From: a virus | Reading direction: 5' to 3' (one strand) | IMG/VR virus record: IMGVR_UViG_3300010397_000029 | Location: 1-41,227 of that record | Length of the DNA stretch: 41,227 bases | Shown: piece after piece, positions 14,739 to 22,127 of the stretch | How the letters are laid out: the number at the start of each line of letters is the position of its first letter | How positions within the stretch are numbered: the stretch's first letter is position 1 | Made by a program: the position numbers and the translations under genes | Notes under the pieces: generated by a model | Told to the model about the DNA's origin: nothing | What the model saw: only the letters and a program-made list of their open reading frames with translations | Databases searched by the model: none

Positions 14739-15568
14739 GTGCCGTGCCCGTCGTCTCGACCGCGCCTCTTGATGCGTCTCTGGTCGAATCCGTGCTTCTG
14801 CAAGGCGATCTCTCGCGCCTGACGCCATCGCAGCGCGTGTCCTACTACAACCGCGTGTGCGAATCGCTCGGCCTGAATCCGTTGACGAAGCCGTTCGATT
14901 ACCTGAATCTGAACGGCAAGACGGTGCTCTACGCCAAGCGCGACGCGACCGAGCAACTTCGCAAGATCCACGGCGTGAGTATCGTGGAAATCAGTTCACG
15001 CGAACTCGCGGGCGTGTTCGTCGTCACGGCGAAGGCCCAGGATGCGCGACAGCGGATCGATGTCTCTACTGGAGCCGTGCCCATCGCCAACCTCAAGGGC
15101 GAAGCGCTCGCCAATGCGCTGATGAAGGCCGAGACAAAGGCAAAGCGACGCGTCACGCTATCGATCTGCGGTCTTGGCCTATTGGACGAGTCCGAAGTGG
15201 ATTCAATTCCACAGGCCGCCGTTCAGGCGAAGGCGACTACCGAGAAGGTGAATACGGAAACCGGCGAGATCGTCGAGCAATCACCCGCACCCGCCGCCGC
15301 GTTGCCGCCTGCATCAGAACAGCAGTCCTACACCGGCATCCTCACCGCGAAGGGGCCGCGCAAGGCTGGCAAGACGATGGTCTACGAGTTCCAGGTGGAC
15401 GATCAGTTGATGTCCACGATGGATTTCGCCGTCGCAGACAAGGCGTCGAAGTTCGACGGACAGCGCACGGTTGTGACGTTCACGCGCACAGCGAAGGGCG
15501 GCATCATGCTGCTGGACATTGCGCCGGATGTCGTGGCGCGCGAGCTGGCGGCCGAGGAAGTGTTCTGA
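14735..15568 (+). CDS. Possible RecT/Bet-like single-strand annealing protein
   Basis: A 277-residue protein. Residues 20-75 read LTPSQRVSYYNRVCESLGLN, then PLTKPFDYLNLNGKTVLYAK, then DATEQLRKIHGVS; later ANALMKAETKAKRRVTLSIC. The C..LGLNP..KPF pattern and the long basic helix resemble RecT/Bet-type annealing proteins, but I cannot name the family with certainty. The last 90 residues (YTGILTAKGPRKAGKTMVYE) look like a separate OB-like domain. Position directly after an exonuclease supports a recombination or replication role. Start fixed by ATGA. Confidence 0.6.
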   Translation: MSAVPVVSTAPLDASLVESVLLQGDLSRLTPSQRVSYYNRVCESLGLNPLTKPFDYLNLNGKTVLYAKRDATEQLRKIHGVSIVEISSRELAGVFVVTAKAQDARQRIDVSTGAVPIANLKGEALANALMKAETKAKRRVTLSICGLGLLDESEVDSIPQAAVQAKATTEKVNTETGEIVEQSPAPAAALPPASEQQSYTGILTAKGPRKAGKTMVYEFQVDDQLMSTMDFAVADKASKFDGQRTVVTFTRTAKGGIMLLDIAPDVVARELAAEEVF

Positions 15569-15771
15569 TGCGCGCCGCGCTCAACCCACGCGACCCATCC
15601 CACGCCCGTCTGATCGCCCGCGCACATGCTGCGACCCCGCCGCCAGACAATTGGTGGACGCGCACGAACCTGACGCGGGAGCAGTGGAGCGCGCTGGCGG
15701 CGGAACATGCGCAGCGCATGAACGCGGTCACGACGACGCACCATGTGCAGCGGGGAGAGGGGGATGCGTGA
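15568..15771 (+). CDS. Hypothetical protein
   Basis: A 67-residue protein, MRAALNPRDPSHARLIARAH at the start, then NWWTRTNLTREQWSALAAEH. The ATG shares one base with the upstream stop (TGATG). No recognised domain; Arg/Ala-rich helices. Confidence 0.55.
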   Translation: MRAALNPRDPSHARLIARAHAATPPPDNWWTRTNLTREQWSALAAEHAQRMNAVTTTHHVQRGEGDA

Positions 15772-15851
15772 CGTGCCCAGCCTGCGGAATACGAGATGGT
15801 GCCGTGCGAGGATCGGTGGCACGAGGAGAAGGACGCCGATCGTATGAGTGA
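15768..15851 (+). CDS. Possible 27-residue CPxCG peptide
   Basis: A 27-codon frame starting GTG with GTGA overlap to the upstream gene: it begins MTCPACGIRDGA and ends in an Arg-rich tail. The CPACG knuckle is like other microproteins here, but only one Cys pair is present. The next gene's ATG lies inside its last codons. It could be a remnant of a longer zinc ribbon. Confidence 0.3.
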   Translation: MTCPACGIRDGAVRGSVARGEGRRSYE

Positions 15852-16599
15852 ACAGACCCGCGAAGAACTGGTCGGGCGCATCGCAGACATCCTTTCGCCT
15901 GCTGTCAATCGGAGCGCTCCGTACGCCAAGGTTATGATCGCGCGCATCGCCGATCTGCTCGCTGCCCAGCCCTCGGGGGCGACCGCCCCGCAGGAGGCGG
16001 AGCCGCTGACGATGAGCGCGGCCGAGTTGGCGGACTGTCGAAGGATTGGCGGCACGCAGGTCGATTTCGTAAATCGCTGTTCTCGGCTACTTCGCGAGAT
16101 CGATGCGCTACATGCCGCCAGTCTGACCCCGGAGGCGTCCTCCGCGCCAGCGCAGGAGACGACGCGACCGACGCTCGTTGATGTGCTCGCTGCGCTTCAG
16201 CGATGGCACGATGCCTATCCAATCGAGATATTCGGGGAACTTCCACCGCCGGTTGATCGCGGCGAACCCGAAACGTGCTCGCGCGATTGTATCGCTGGCG
16301 CGATGGGCCGTCACATGTCGATGGCGCTTCAGCAAGAGATGCGAGAACTGTGGGCCGACGCTGCCTCCACCGGGACCGCGCCGCAGGGCTGGCAGCCGAT
16401 TGCGACGGCGCCGAAGGATGGGTCGTGGATCATGCTCTACGTTCGGTGGCAGGACAAGCGGGACATCATCGGCTGTGGTCAGTGGACGTGGGACGGAGAA
16501 GGTCGAAAGGTTTGGTTCTGGCCGTGGTCGAACGCTCCCACCCACTGGCAACCGCTCCCGTCCCCACCGCCTGATCCGACGACAGGAGGGCAGGGATGA
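15844..16599 (+). CDS. DUF551-like protein
   Basis: A 251-residue protein (or 267 if the in-frame ATG at 15796 is used). The N-terminal part (TREELVGRIADILSPAVNRS) is helical. The last 70 residues carry the DUF551 pattern: GWQPIATAPKDGSWIMLYV, then WPWSNAPTHWQPLPSPP; the TAPKDG and THWxPLPxPP elements are typical of this small domain, which is widespread in phages and has no known function. Coupled to the next gene by ATGA. Confidence 0.75.
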   Translation: MSEQTREELVGRIADILSPAVNRSAPYAKVMIARIADLLAAQPSGATAPQEAEPLTMSAAELADCRRIGGTQVDFVNRCSRLLREIDALHAASLTPEASSAPAQETTRPTLVDVLAALQRWHDAYPIEIFGELPPPVDRGEPETCSRDCIAGAMGRHMSMALQQEMRELWADAASTGTAPQGWQPIATAPKDGSWIMLYVRWQDKRDIIGCGQWTWDGEGRKVWFWPWSNAPTHWQPLPSPPPDPTTGGQG

Positions 16600-17333
16600 G
16601 GCGCGTGGTGGTCGGATTCAGCGGCGGCGTGACCAGCGCGTGGTGTGCGGGTTGGGCGCTTCGGACGTTCCCGCGCGATGAAGTCGATCTCGTGTTTCAC
16701 GACACGCGCGAAGAGGACGAGGACACCTATCGTTTTATCCGAGAGGCAGCACTGGCGCTGGGAAAAACGGTCGTCAACTGGAGCGACGGGCGCAGCGTGA
16801 CGGAGGTGTTCCGAGACGAGAACGCCATCGCCAATAATCGCATGGCGTTCTGCTCGCGCATCCTGAAAACGGAGCAGCGGGACGCCTATTTCGCTCATCT
16901 GCGGGAAGGTGGAGCGACTGAAATCATCAACGTCGTTGGATTCACGGAGCGCGAGAAGGAACGTATCCAGCGCGCATGGATTCGCGGCGTAGCTTCTGGC
17001 TACACCGTGAGATTCCCGCTCAAGGAAGAGGGCATCACGAAACAGCAGGCCGCTCACTGGTGCAACAAGACCCTAGGCGTCAGTCTTCCGCGCATGTATC
17101 GATGGAGCGAGCACGCCAACTGCGTCGGCTGCGTCCGTGGTGGCAAAGCCTACTGGCTGAAGGTGCGCGAAGTCAGGCCGGACGTGTTCGAGCAAAGGGC
17201 CGCACTGGAGGATGAGTTCGGCCACACGATTCTGAAAGACACAACGCTCCGCGAACTGGTCGTAACCGGGCTGAAGCGCCGTGTTAACCAGCGCGAGAGC
17301 ATCGATCTTGGCACGTGCGAATGCGGAGGATGA
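16596..17333 (+). CDS. PAPS-reductase-like PP-loop protein
   Basis: A 245-residue member of the adenine-nucleotide alpha-hydrolase superfamily. The PP-loop FSGGVTSAW is at 8-16; LVFHDTREE follows at about 32-40, and EIINVVGFTEREKERIQRAW near 110. CVGCVRGGKAYW at about 180 and a closing CEC could bind a metal or iron-sulfur cluster, as in DndC and related enzymes. Family members move or reduce sulfur; phage copies have no proven reaction that I know of, and sulfur modification of DNA or tRNA are candidates. Start fixed by ATGA. Confidence 0.82.
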   Translation: MRRVVVGFSGGVTSAWCAGWALRTFPRDEVDLVFHDTREEDEDTYRFIREAALALGKTVVNWSDGRSVTEVFRDENAIANNRMAFCSRILKTEQRDAYFAHLREGGATEIINVVGFTEREKERIQRAWIRGVASGYTVRFPLKEEGITKQQAAHWCNKTLGVSLPRMYRWSEHANCVGCVRGGKAYWLKVREVRPDVFEQRAALEDEFGHTILKDTTLRELVVTGLKRRVNQRESIDLGTCECGG

Positions 17334-17337
17334 AGCC

Positions 17338-18231
17338 ATGACCCCCGAGACGACAGACCCGCACTTGGAGTGCGCGTTCGGACATACGCAGAGAAATGTC
17401 GGCTGCGTCTCCTGCGTGCTCGTGTTCGACCGAGCCATCCCTGGATTGCCGATTGGTGTTCAGGAGACGACAGACCCGCGGATCACGGAGATTCGAGCGC
17501 GAGAGCAGCAGAGGAAGAAAGGGCCGTGGAGGTCGGACGTGCAAGTGCTCTTGGACGCCATCGCCTCTCTCCAGCAGCGCGTGGAGGAGGAACAGCGGGC
17601 CGCTATTTCGATTGCCGCAACGCTTCTAACCGCTGGATTCAGCGGAGATGGAAACATCGATGGCGTGAAGTGGTTGGCGCAGCGCGTGGAGGTGTTGACG
17701 CAGGAGCAAGCTAAATCGAGTCAAATCCACATTGCGGCGCTGGAGAGTGAACAGTCTTGGCAGGCTACTGCACGGGAGCAAGAACTTCGTGCCGAATCCG
17801 CTGAGCAGCGCCTCGAAGCCGCCGAGCGGGAGCGAGACGATGTTCGGCGTCTGTCGCTGAACTACATCGAGCAGACGAACGCGCTGATGGAATCGCTGCG
17901 CTCCGCGATCGATGGACAGGAGTTATCAGACTTCATGTTGTCGTTCGCGCTGGTGGGCCAAGTGGACGCCCAGCGACAGGCCAAGGAAGCCGCCGAGGCC
18001 ACGATCGTCCGCCTGCCTGCTGCGCTTCGCTCAATGCTCACCAATGAGTTTATTCGGGCTATCGGTGCGCTCGCGAGACAGCAGGACGTATGTCGAGTAA
18101 AAGACGGAGCAGCGACATTCGTGACAGGCATGGAAGCTGCGCGAGAATACATCGTTGAGCACGTAGAAGAAGTCCTCGCCTCGCTCCCCTCGCCTCCCGT
18201 CTCCGCACCTGATGATGAGGACATGCCATGA
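17338..18231 (+). CDS. Long coiled-coil protein with N-terminal Cys cluster
   Basis: A 297-residue protein. Near the start CAFGHTQRNVGCVSC could bind zinc. Residues 60-190 are charged helices (QQRVEEEQRAAISIAATLLT; EQRLEAAERERDDVRRLSLN), so a long coiled coil is likely. GGAGG lies before the ATG at 17338. Function unknown; proteins of this type are frequent in phage early regions. Confidence 0.7.
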   Translation: MTPETTDPHLECAFGHTQRNVGCVSCVLVFDRAIPGLPIGVQETTDPRITEIRAREQQRKKGPWRSDVQVLLDAIASLQQRVEEEQRAAISIAATLLTAGFSGDGNIDGVKWLAQRVEVLTQEQAKSSQIHIAALESEQSWQATAREQELRAESAEQRLEAAERERDDVRRLSLNYIEQTNALMESLRSAIDGQELSDFMLSFALVGQVDAQRQAKEAAEATIVRLPAALRSMLTNEFIRAIGALARQQDVCRVKDGAATFVTGMEAAREYIVEHVEEVLASLPSPPVSAPDDEDMP

Positions 18232-18398
18232 CTATGATTACAATCGCATCGGCGCTCACGGGATTCCTCGTCGGTATCTCTGCGCCATCGTTCTGGTGGC
18301 ATATCACAGGGCAAACTTATCGGTGCCATTGCCAGACGAGAAACGGCATCGGGCCTGATCTGGCGCACTGGATGAACGACACGAGGACTAAGCCATGA
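18228..18398 (+). CDS. Small membrane protein
   Basis: A 56-residue protein beginning MTMITIASALTGFLVGISAP, one hydrophobic segment running into SFWWHI, then YRCHCQTRN. ATGA overlaps on both sides fix start and end. CHC after the membrane segment could bind a metal. Function unknown. Confidence 0.6.
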   Translation: MTMITIASALTGFLVGISAPSFWWHITGQTYRCHCQTRNGIGPDLAHWMNDTRTKP

Positions 18399-18619
18399 GC
18401 GCCATGAAACACGACAAGCCCGACGATGCAACCGAGTTCGCCCGCCAGGAAGTCGAGCGCGGCGTCCTGAACGCGATCGTGACCGAGGAGCAGCGGCTGC
18501 GGCAGAAGTTGGAAGCGCTGGCGCGTGCCATGAAATCGGTCGCGACTATCCCGAATGCGCCTTACGGAAAGATTGTCGGTTTCTTCGCCGATTGCTTATC
18601 TGACATCCTGAAGCGCTGA
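18395..18619 (+). CDS. Hypothetical helical protein, last rightward gene
   Basis: A 74-residue protein, MSAMKHDKPDDATEFARQEV at the start, mostly helical (TEEQRLRQKLEALARAMKSV). Start fixed by ATGA. Its stop codon lies in the left arm of the inverted repeat that separates it from the leftward genes. No known domain. Confidence 0.65.
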   Translation: MSAMKHDKPDDATEFARQEVERGVLNAIVTEEQRLRQKLEALARAMKSVATIPNAPYGKIVGFFADCLSDILKR

Positions 18620-18680
18620 GGGGCACGCGGCCAGCTTCCGGTGAGCGATGCCACCGGCCGCGGTCCCTCCCCTCAGCGCT
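18612..18680. terminator. Nested inverted repeat between converging operons
   Basis: AGCGCTGAGGGG (18612-18623) and CCCCTCAGCGCT (18669-18680) form a perfect 12-bp outer stem. Inside, GCGGCC pairs with GGCCGC and CCGGTG with CACCGG. Both flanking stop codons lie in the outer arms. There is no T tract, so it may block polymerase from both sides by structure or with Rho. Confidence 0.65.
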
Positions 18681-18915
18681 AGCCCTTCGCCGCCTTCGCG
18701 TCGGCGATCTTCCCCGCCACGCCGGCCGGCAGCGTGGACATCGGCGTGACGCGGTTGCGCGCCCAACTCGCTAGAATCAATCCAACGAGTGACGCAATGG
18801 CCGCGCTCGTCTCAGGCGGGATCTCGATGCCACCGAATTTCGTTAGCAGTTGCAAGCCAATCTGGACGAGCGCGGTGCCGCCGCCGACGATCACGAGCAC
18901 GGGTTCGCTGTTCAT
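18679..18915 (-). CDS. Holin-like membrane protein
   Basis: A 78-residue protein with two hydrophobic segments, VLVIVGGGTALVQIGLQLLT and AAIASLVGLILASWA, joined by the short turn GGIEIPPETS, then ARNRVTPMSTL. The pattern of two helices, an acidic turn with PPE and a closing R-x-x-VTP is shared by a common group of phage holins, which open the inner membrane for the endolysin. It is the last gene of the leftward block, about 4.3 kb from the endolysin. Confidence 0.7.
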   Translation of the reverse strand: MNSEPVLVIVGGGTALVQIGLQLLTKFGGIEIPPETSAAIASLVGLILASWARNRVTPMSTLPAGVAGKIADAKAAKG

Positions 18916-19049
18916 TTGGCCCTCTCTCGTTCCATCCTGCCGCGCCGGACTCGCTTGCTATCGTCGTCCCGCGCATCGTCGTGTCGGACATTGACGCCAC
19001 GCTTGGGGGCGCGCCGCTCGATTCGCCGCCTGTCGCTGCCTCGTTTCAT
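18912..19049 (-). CDS. Small highly charged protein
   Basis: A 45-residue protein starting MKRGSDRRRIERRAPKRG, almost entirely Arg, Lys, Asp and Glu. AGGA lies eight bases before the ATG and its TGA overlaps the holin ATG (ATGA). It may serve mainly to couple holin translation; no function is known. Confidence 0.5.
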   Translation of the reverse strand: MKRGSDRRRIERRAPKRGVNVRHDDARDDDSKRVRRGRMERERAK

Positions 19050-19058
19050 GCCGGTATC

Positions 19059-20099
19059 CTACACCACTCCAAACCCTGACGGCCGCACCGTCACCTCGTA
19101 GGTCCGCCCATCCTCGCCCTTCCGCCGATACCGCCGCGACCCTGGATTCGCGCTCGGCGTCGGCTGCAGCGCCCCAGAGTATCCAGAATAGCGTTGCACC
19201 GGCACCGCCGCGAATCCCGCGATGAACGCGTCCACGCAGGCCAGCACCGTCGGATCAGTCGGGATGACGCACTGCTGGAAGCCGGGATTTCCGTGCAGCA
19301 GCCCACCCGCACCGAAGAACGCACAGAGCATCGCATAAGCGCGCCAGTCGTCGGCGACGTCAGGCCACGCGTCGGGCCGATCCTTGTCGCGGATGGTCTG
19401 TTCGACCTGGGGCGGCTCGTCGAGCATAACCGGGCCGTGATAGGGCGGCGCGAATTTCTCGGTCGGCCCGTCGCCTGTGTAGAACTCCCAGGCGTCTTTC
19501 GCGCACCGGCTCCACTCGTCCTTGCGCGGGCTGTGGTAGTTGAGCGCCGGCCCGCACGGATACGGGTTCGGCTCGTAGACCCCGGACGACCACGGCACGC
19601 TGCGCGGCGTGTAGCGGCCCAACACGGCCAGCATGTCGATGCCGTTCACCTGCGGCTCGTTCGCGCATTCGAGCATCGCGTTCTCGTGGCGCTGGCAGAG
19701 GCGATCGACGCGCTCGAGATGCGCGGTCATCTCGTCGAGCTCGCTGGCGTAGGTCAGCGCCGTCACTTCGACGCGGAGGCCGCGCTGTGCCGCTTCGGTG
19801 AGCACCGTCTCGCAGGCCGACTCGTCGTAGGCCCAGCCGGATTCCACGCCTTTGCCGGGAGGGCCGGTCCAGTCCGTGCGGCTGAAGATGCGGACCTCGT
19901 TGAAGCCGTGCGCGGCGGCCCAGTCCAGATAGGCCCGCAACTCGCTCAGGCGGTCCGTGGTGACGCGCTTCGGGGCGCAGAAGGCCGTGAGGCTGCGGCG
20001 GATGACGAGCTGGCCTGTGGCGTCGGTGAAGTAGGTGCCGGAGGGGGTGAGGCGACCGACGAGAGGCGCGGGGTAGGCGCGGATTGGCTGGTAGGTCAC
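19059..20099 (-). CDS. Glycoside-hydrolase-like TIM-barrel protein
   Basis: A 346-residue protein. It opens with a strand-rich stretch (VGRLTPSGTYFTDATG), then LDWAAAHGFNEVRIFSRTDW, as in barrel-type glycosidases. LECANEPQ at about 144-151 is the Asn-Glu-Pro motif that carries the acid/base Glu in clan A enzymes; VMLDEPP at about 224-230 may hold the nucleophile Glu228. No signal peptide. It begins with GTG (GTGA overlap). In the virion region such a protein could be a tail-associated enzyme cutting host surface polysaccharide, but substrate and location are inferred. Confidence 0.7.
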   Translation of the reverse strand: MTYQPIRAYPAPLVGRLTPSGTYFTDATGQLVIRRSLTAFCAPKRVTTDRLSELRAYLDWAAAHGFNEVRIFSRTDWTGPPGKGVESGWAYDESACETVLTEAAQRGLRVEVTALTYASELDEMTAHLERVDRLCQRHENAMLECANEPQVNGIDMLAVLGRYTPRSVPWSSGVYEPNPYPCGPALNYHSPRKDEWSRCAKDAWEFYTGDGPTEKFAPPYHGPVMLDEPPQVEQTIRDKDRPDAWPDVADDWRAYAMLCAFFGAGGLLHGNPGFQQCVIPTDPTVLACVDAFIAGFAAVPVQRYSGYSGALQPTPSANPGSRRYRRKGEDGRTYEVTVRPSGFGVV

Positions 20100-20257
20100 T
20101 CGCCGCCTCCGAGAAACACCGCACGCCAGCCGAAGTCACGGTAATACCCTCGGCACAGCCCGCCGTAGAGGCGACTCCACGCTCCGGGCTCGTTGACGCC
20201 GTAGCCATTGCGCTCGAACGGCAACATCGACACGTTCGTAAGCGCTCCGCGCCTCAC
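20096..20257 (-). CDS. Hypothetical protein
   Basis: A 53-residue protein ending YYRDFGWRAVFLGGGE. GTG at 20257 is chosen for its GTGA overlap with the upstream stop; an ATG ten codons later (MLPFERNGYGVNEPGAW) is the alternative. No known domain. Coupled to the glycosidase-like gene by GTGA. Confidence 0.55.
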   Translation of the reverse strand: MRRGALTNVSMLPFERNGYGVNEPGAWSRLYGGLCRGYYRDFGWRAVFLGGGE

Positions 20258-20631
20258 GACTGCTTCACCCACGTCAGCCCCGCCGCCGCCCACGCGCGTC
20301 CGTGGTCCGCGCCCTGCTGATCGTATTCGATCACCGCCTCGACGCGACCCGACGGCCACTGCCCGAACGACCACAGCTCGTAGTTCCCCGGCGCGTTCGT
20401 CGTGCCGTAATATTGGCCGCAGACGCCAACCGGCGAGAACGGCGTAGCGTCGGCTCCGATGCAGAGAGACTGATGCGGAACCGGCCGCACGACGCCGCGC
20501 CAGTCATCCTGCCAATCGACTTCAAGCAGATCGGCGTCGGTCAGGTCCGTGCGCGTGAACACGACAACGCCAGTCGCATCGCAGGAGAGCGCCTTATCGC
20601 CTGGGCCGATGAGCCATCCGCGTTCAGTCAT
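20254..20631 (-). CDS. Hypothetical beta-rich protein
   Basis: A 125-residue protein, MTERGWLIGPGDKALSCDAT at the start, rich in predicted strands (GVVVFTRTDLTDADLLEVDW) with FGQWPSGRVEAVIEY near the end. No family recognised. Its ATG overlaps the stop of a 14-codon frame (ATGA). Probably a minor tail-associated protein by position. Confidence 0.65.
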   Translation of the reverse strand: MTERGWLIGPGDKALSCDATGVVVFTRTDLTDADLLEVDWQDDWRGVVRPVPHQSLCIGADATPFSPVGVCGQYYGTTNAPGNYELWSFGQWPSGRVEAVIEYDQQGADHGRAWAAAGLTWVKQS

Positions 20632-20672
20632 GAGGGCACGACTTTGGCGCTGTCGAAGTGGGCGAATTGCAT
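20628..20672 (-). CDS. Possible 14-residue peptide MQFAHFDSAKVVPS
   Basis: A 14-codon frame begins one base after the stop of the 61-residue gene, has GGAGG nine bases before its ATG, and ends in ATGA overlapping the next gene. It could be a coupling leader that keeps ribosomes loaded across the gap, or a real peptide. Confidence 0.35.
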   Translation of the reverse strand: MQFAHFDSAKVVPS

Positions 20673-20673
20673 G

Positions 20674-20859
20674 TTAGATAGCCTCCGGTGCTCGATGGCC
20701 GCACCGTTTGCACGTCCATCCGGTATCAAGGTTGTTCCACTGATGCCCAGCCTTGCGACATCTCCACGCGACTACCTGCGCAAAGACAAAGCGCAAAACG
20801 ATGGGCACCGATAGCACGAGCGCAACGCACGAAAGAACGATAGCGGCGGAGGTTTCCAT
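20674..20859 (-). CDS. Membrane protein with zinc-ribbon tail
   Basis: A 61-residue protein: one long hydrophobic segment (AAIVLSCVALVLSVPIVLRF) followed by CRKAGHQW and TCKRCGHR, a zinc ribbon of the kind seen in small prophage proteins such as the DUF1660 type. The tail would lie on the cytoplasmic side by its charge. Function unknown. Confidence 0.65.
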   Translation of the reverse strand: METSAAIVLSCVALVLSVPIVLRFVFAQVVAWRCRKAGHQWNNLDTGWTCKRCGHRAPEAI

Positions 20860-20866
20860 GATGGGC

Positions 20867-21658
20867 CTACACCAACCTCAAATCCTTGCGTTCCGCGCTG
20901 AAGTTGATCCATTCTTCGCGCAGCACGCCCGCGTCCGACGACGCCACGACGCGCAGCCGATCGCCCTGCATCCGCGCGTCCGGATTGAACATGTCGCCCT
21001 GGATCTGATAGCCCATCACGTCGAACGCAGGATACACCAGCAACCCCACGTCAGGCGTCTGGGTCAGTAGCCACGGTTGCCCGTTGCGCAGGAACGTGAC
21101 AAGCGGCGTCTCGTTGGGGCGCACATTGAGCGGCTTGCCGTCCTCGCTGTAAATGACGCGGGTATACGTGCCGGTGGCGACGGAGTAGACGAGCACCGCG
21201 CCGTCGTGACTGAGCGCGAGCGTGACGAGCTTCCCGCTGGCGTGCGTCTGACCGTTGACGATCAGGTGCCGGTTGCCTGAGTCGTCAGGATGATACGGCG
21301 TCAGATACGCGATGCGCTTCCCGCCGAATCGAAGGTTGCACGCGCCGTCGATCGAATACGCGCGATTGCCGTTGTGGAACACGTCGGTCCGGCCGTTGCC
21401 TGTCGAGTCAAATCCAGCCCACTGGAAGTCGTCGCTGCCGCTGTAGTCGGTGTAGCCCTGATACGCGCCGTAGCCGTTGAACGACGTCAGGTTCGCATTC
21501 GTGTTCCAGACCGGCGCGAATCCCGCCCAGCAGTGGCCGGAGCCGTTGGCCGCGAGCCGCGTGGATACGCCATCGCGCGTGAGCCAGATGCTCGCCGCGC
21601 CGCTGAGGAGATTGCCGTAGGCGTCGAGCTTGGGGTGCCAGAAGTCGGGGGTGCTCAT
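20867..21658 (-). CDS. Hypothetical beta-rich tail-region protein
   Basis: A 263-residue protein, MSTPDFWHPKLDAYGNLLSG at the start. It alternates short strands and turns (DDFQWAGFDSTGNGRTDVF; HLIVNGQTHASGKLVTLALS) like a beta-propeller or beta-sandwich and ends EEWINFSAERKDLRLV. No catalytic motif is seen. By position it may be a tail or fibre-associated protein. Start fixed by ATGA overlap with the next gene upstream. Confidence 0.65.
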   Translation of the reverse strand: MSTPDFWHPKLDAYGNLLSGAASIWLTRDGVSTRLAANGSGHCWAGFAPVWNTNANLTSFNGYGAYQGYTDYSGSDDFQWAGFDSTGNGRTDVFHNGNRAYSIDGACNLRFGGKRIAYLTPYHPDDSGNRHLIVNGQTHASGKLVTLALSHDGAVLVYSVATGTYTRVIYSEDGKPLNVRPNETPLVTFLRNGQPWLLTQTPDVGLLVYPAFDVMGYQIQGDMFNPDARMQGDRLRVVASSDAGVLREEWINFSAERKDLRLV

Positions 21659-21888
21659 TCGCGCTTCCAATCATACCAATCGGCGTTGCGCTTCATCGCG
21701 TCCACGCACGAGATATCCGGACTACCGCACTCGGTCGCCGCGTTGACGAACCGCACGAACGCCCAGTAGACCACCGAGCGCGGCAACCAGAACGCCAGTC
21801 GAATCAACCAGCGTTCGCGGACATGGATGGCGGCGTAACGCCATCCGCAGACCGTCAGTTCCCACCAGAGATGGCGGAGCGCGTTCAT
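21655..21888 (-). CDS. Small Trp/Arg-rich membrane-associated protein
   Basis: A 77-residue protein, MNALRHLWWELTVCGWRYAA at the start, then RLAFWLPRSVVYWAFVRF, so one amphipathic-to-hydrophobic stretch probably lies in or on the membrane. The pattern recurs in phage genomes without a known function. Start fixed by ATGA. Confidence 0.65.
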   Translation of the reverse strand: MNALRHLWWELTVCGWRYAAIHVRERWLIRLAFWLPRSVVYWAFVRFVNAATECGSPDISCVDAMKRNADWYDWKRE

Positions 21889-22127
21889 GGCTTCCTCGCT
21901 TTGATTCTCGGCATCTCGCAGGCGATCTGATCGCCATGGCGCACGACATTCTTCGCCGGGATGCCGACGAATGTCACAATCGGCGCCATTCCAGAAGCGA
22001 GATGCGGATACAGCGTCACGTTCCGGATGAAACTGGACAGCGACTGGCCCCGACGCTTCGCCGCCCGCTGCATGGCGCGCTTCTCCTGCGCGGTGACGAT
22101 GAACTGGATGACGATGCGGCGCTTCAT
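21885..22127 (-). CDS. Possible ribbon-helix-helix protein
   Basis: An 80-residue protein. MKRRIVIQFIVTAQEKRAMQ followed by RRGQSLSSFIRNVTL has the strand-helix-helix layout and the SLSSFIR element of CopG/MobC-like DNA-binding proteins. It could be a regulator, although its place among virion genes is unusual. Start fixed by ATGA. Confidence 0.6.
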   Translation of the reverse strand: MKRRIVIQFIVTAQEKRAMQRAAKRRGQSLSSFIRNVTLYPHLASGMAPIVTFVGIPAKNVVRHGDQIACEMPRIKARKP

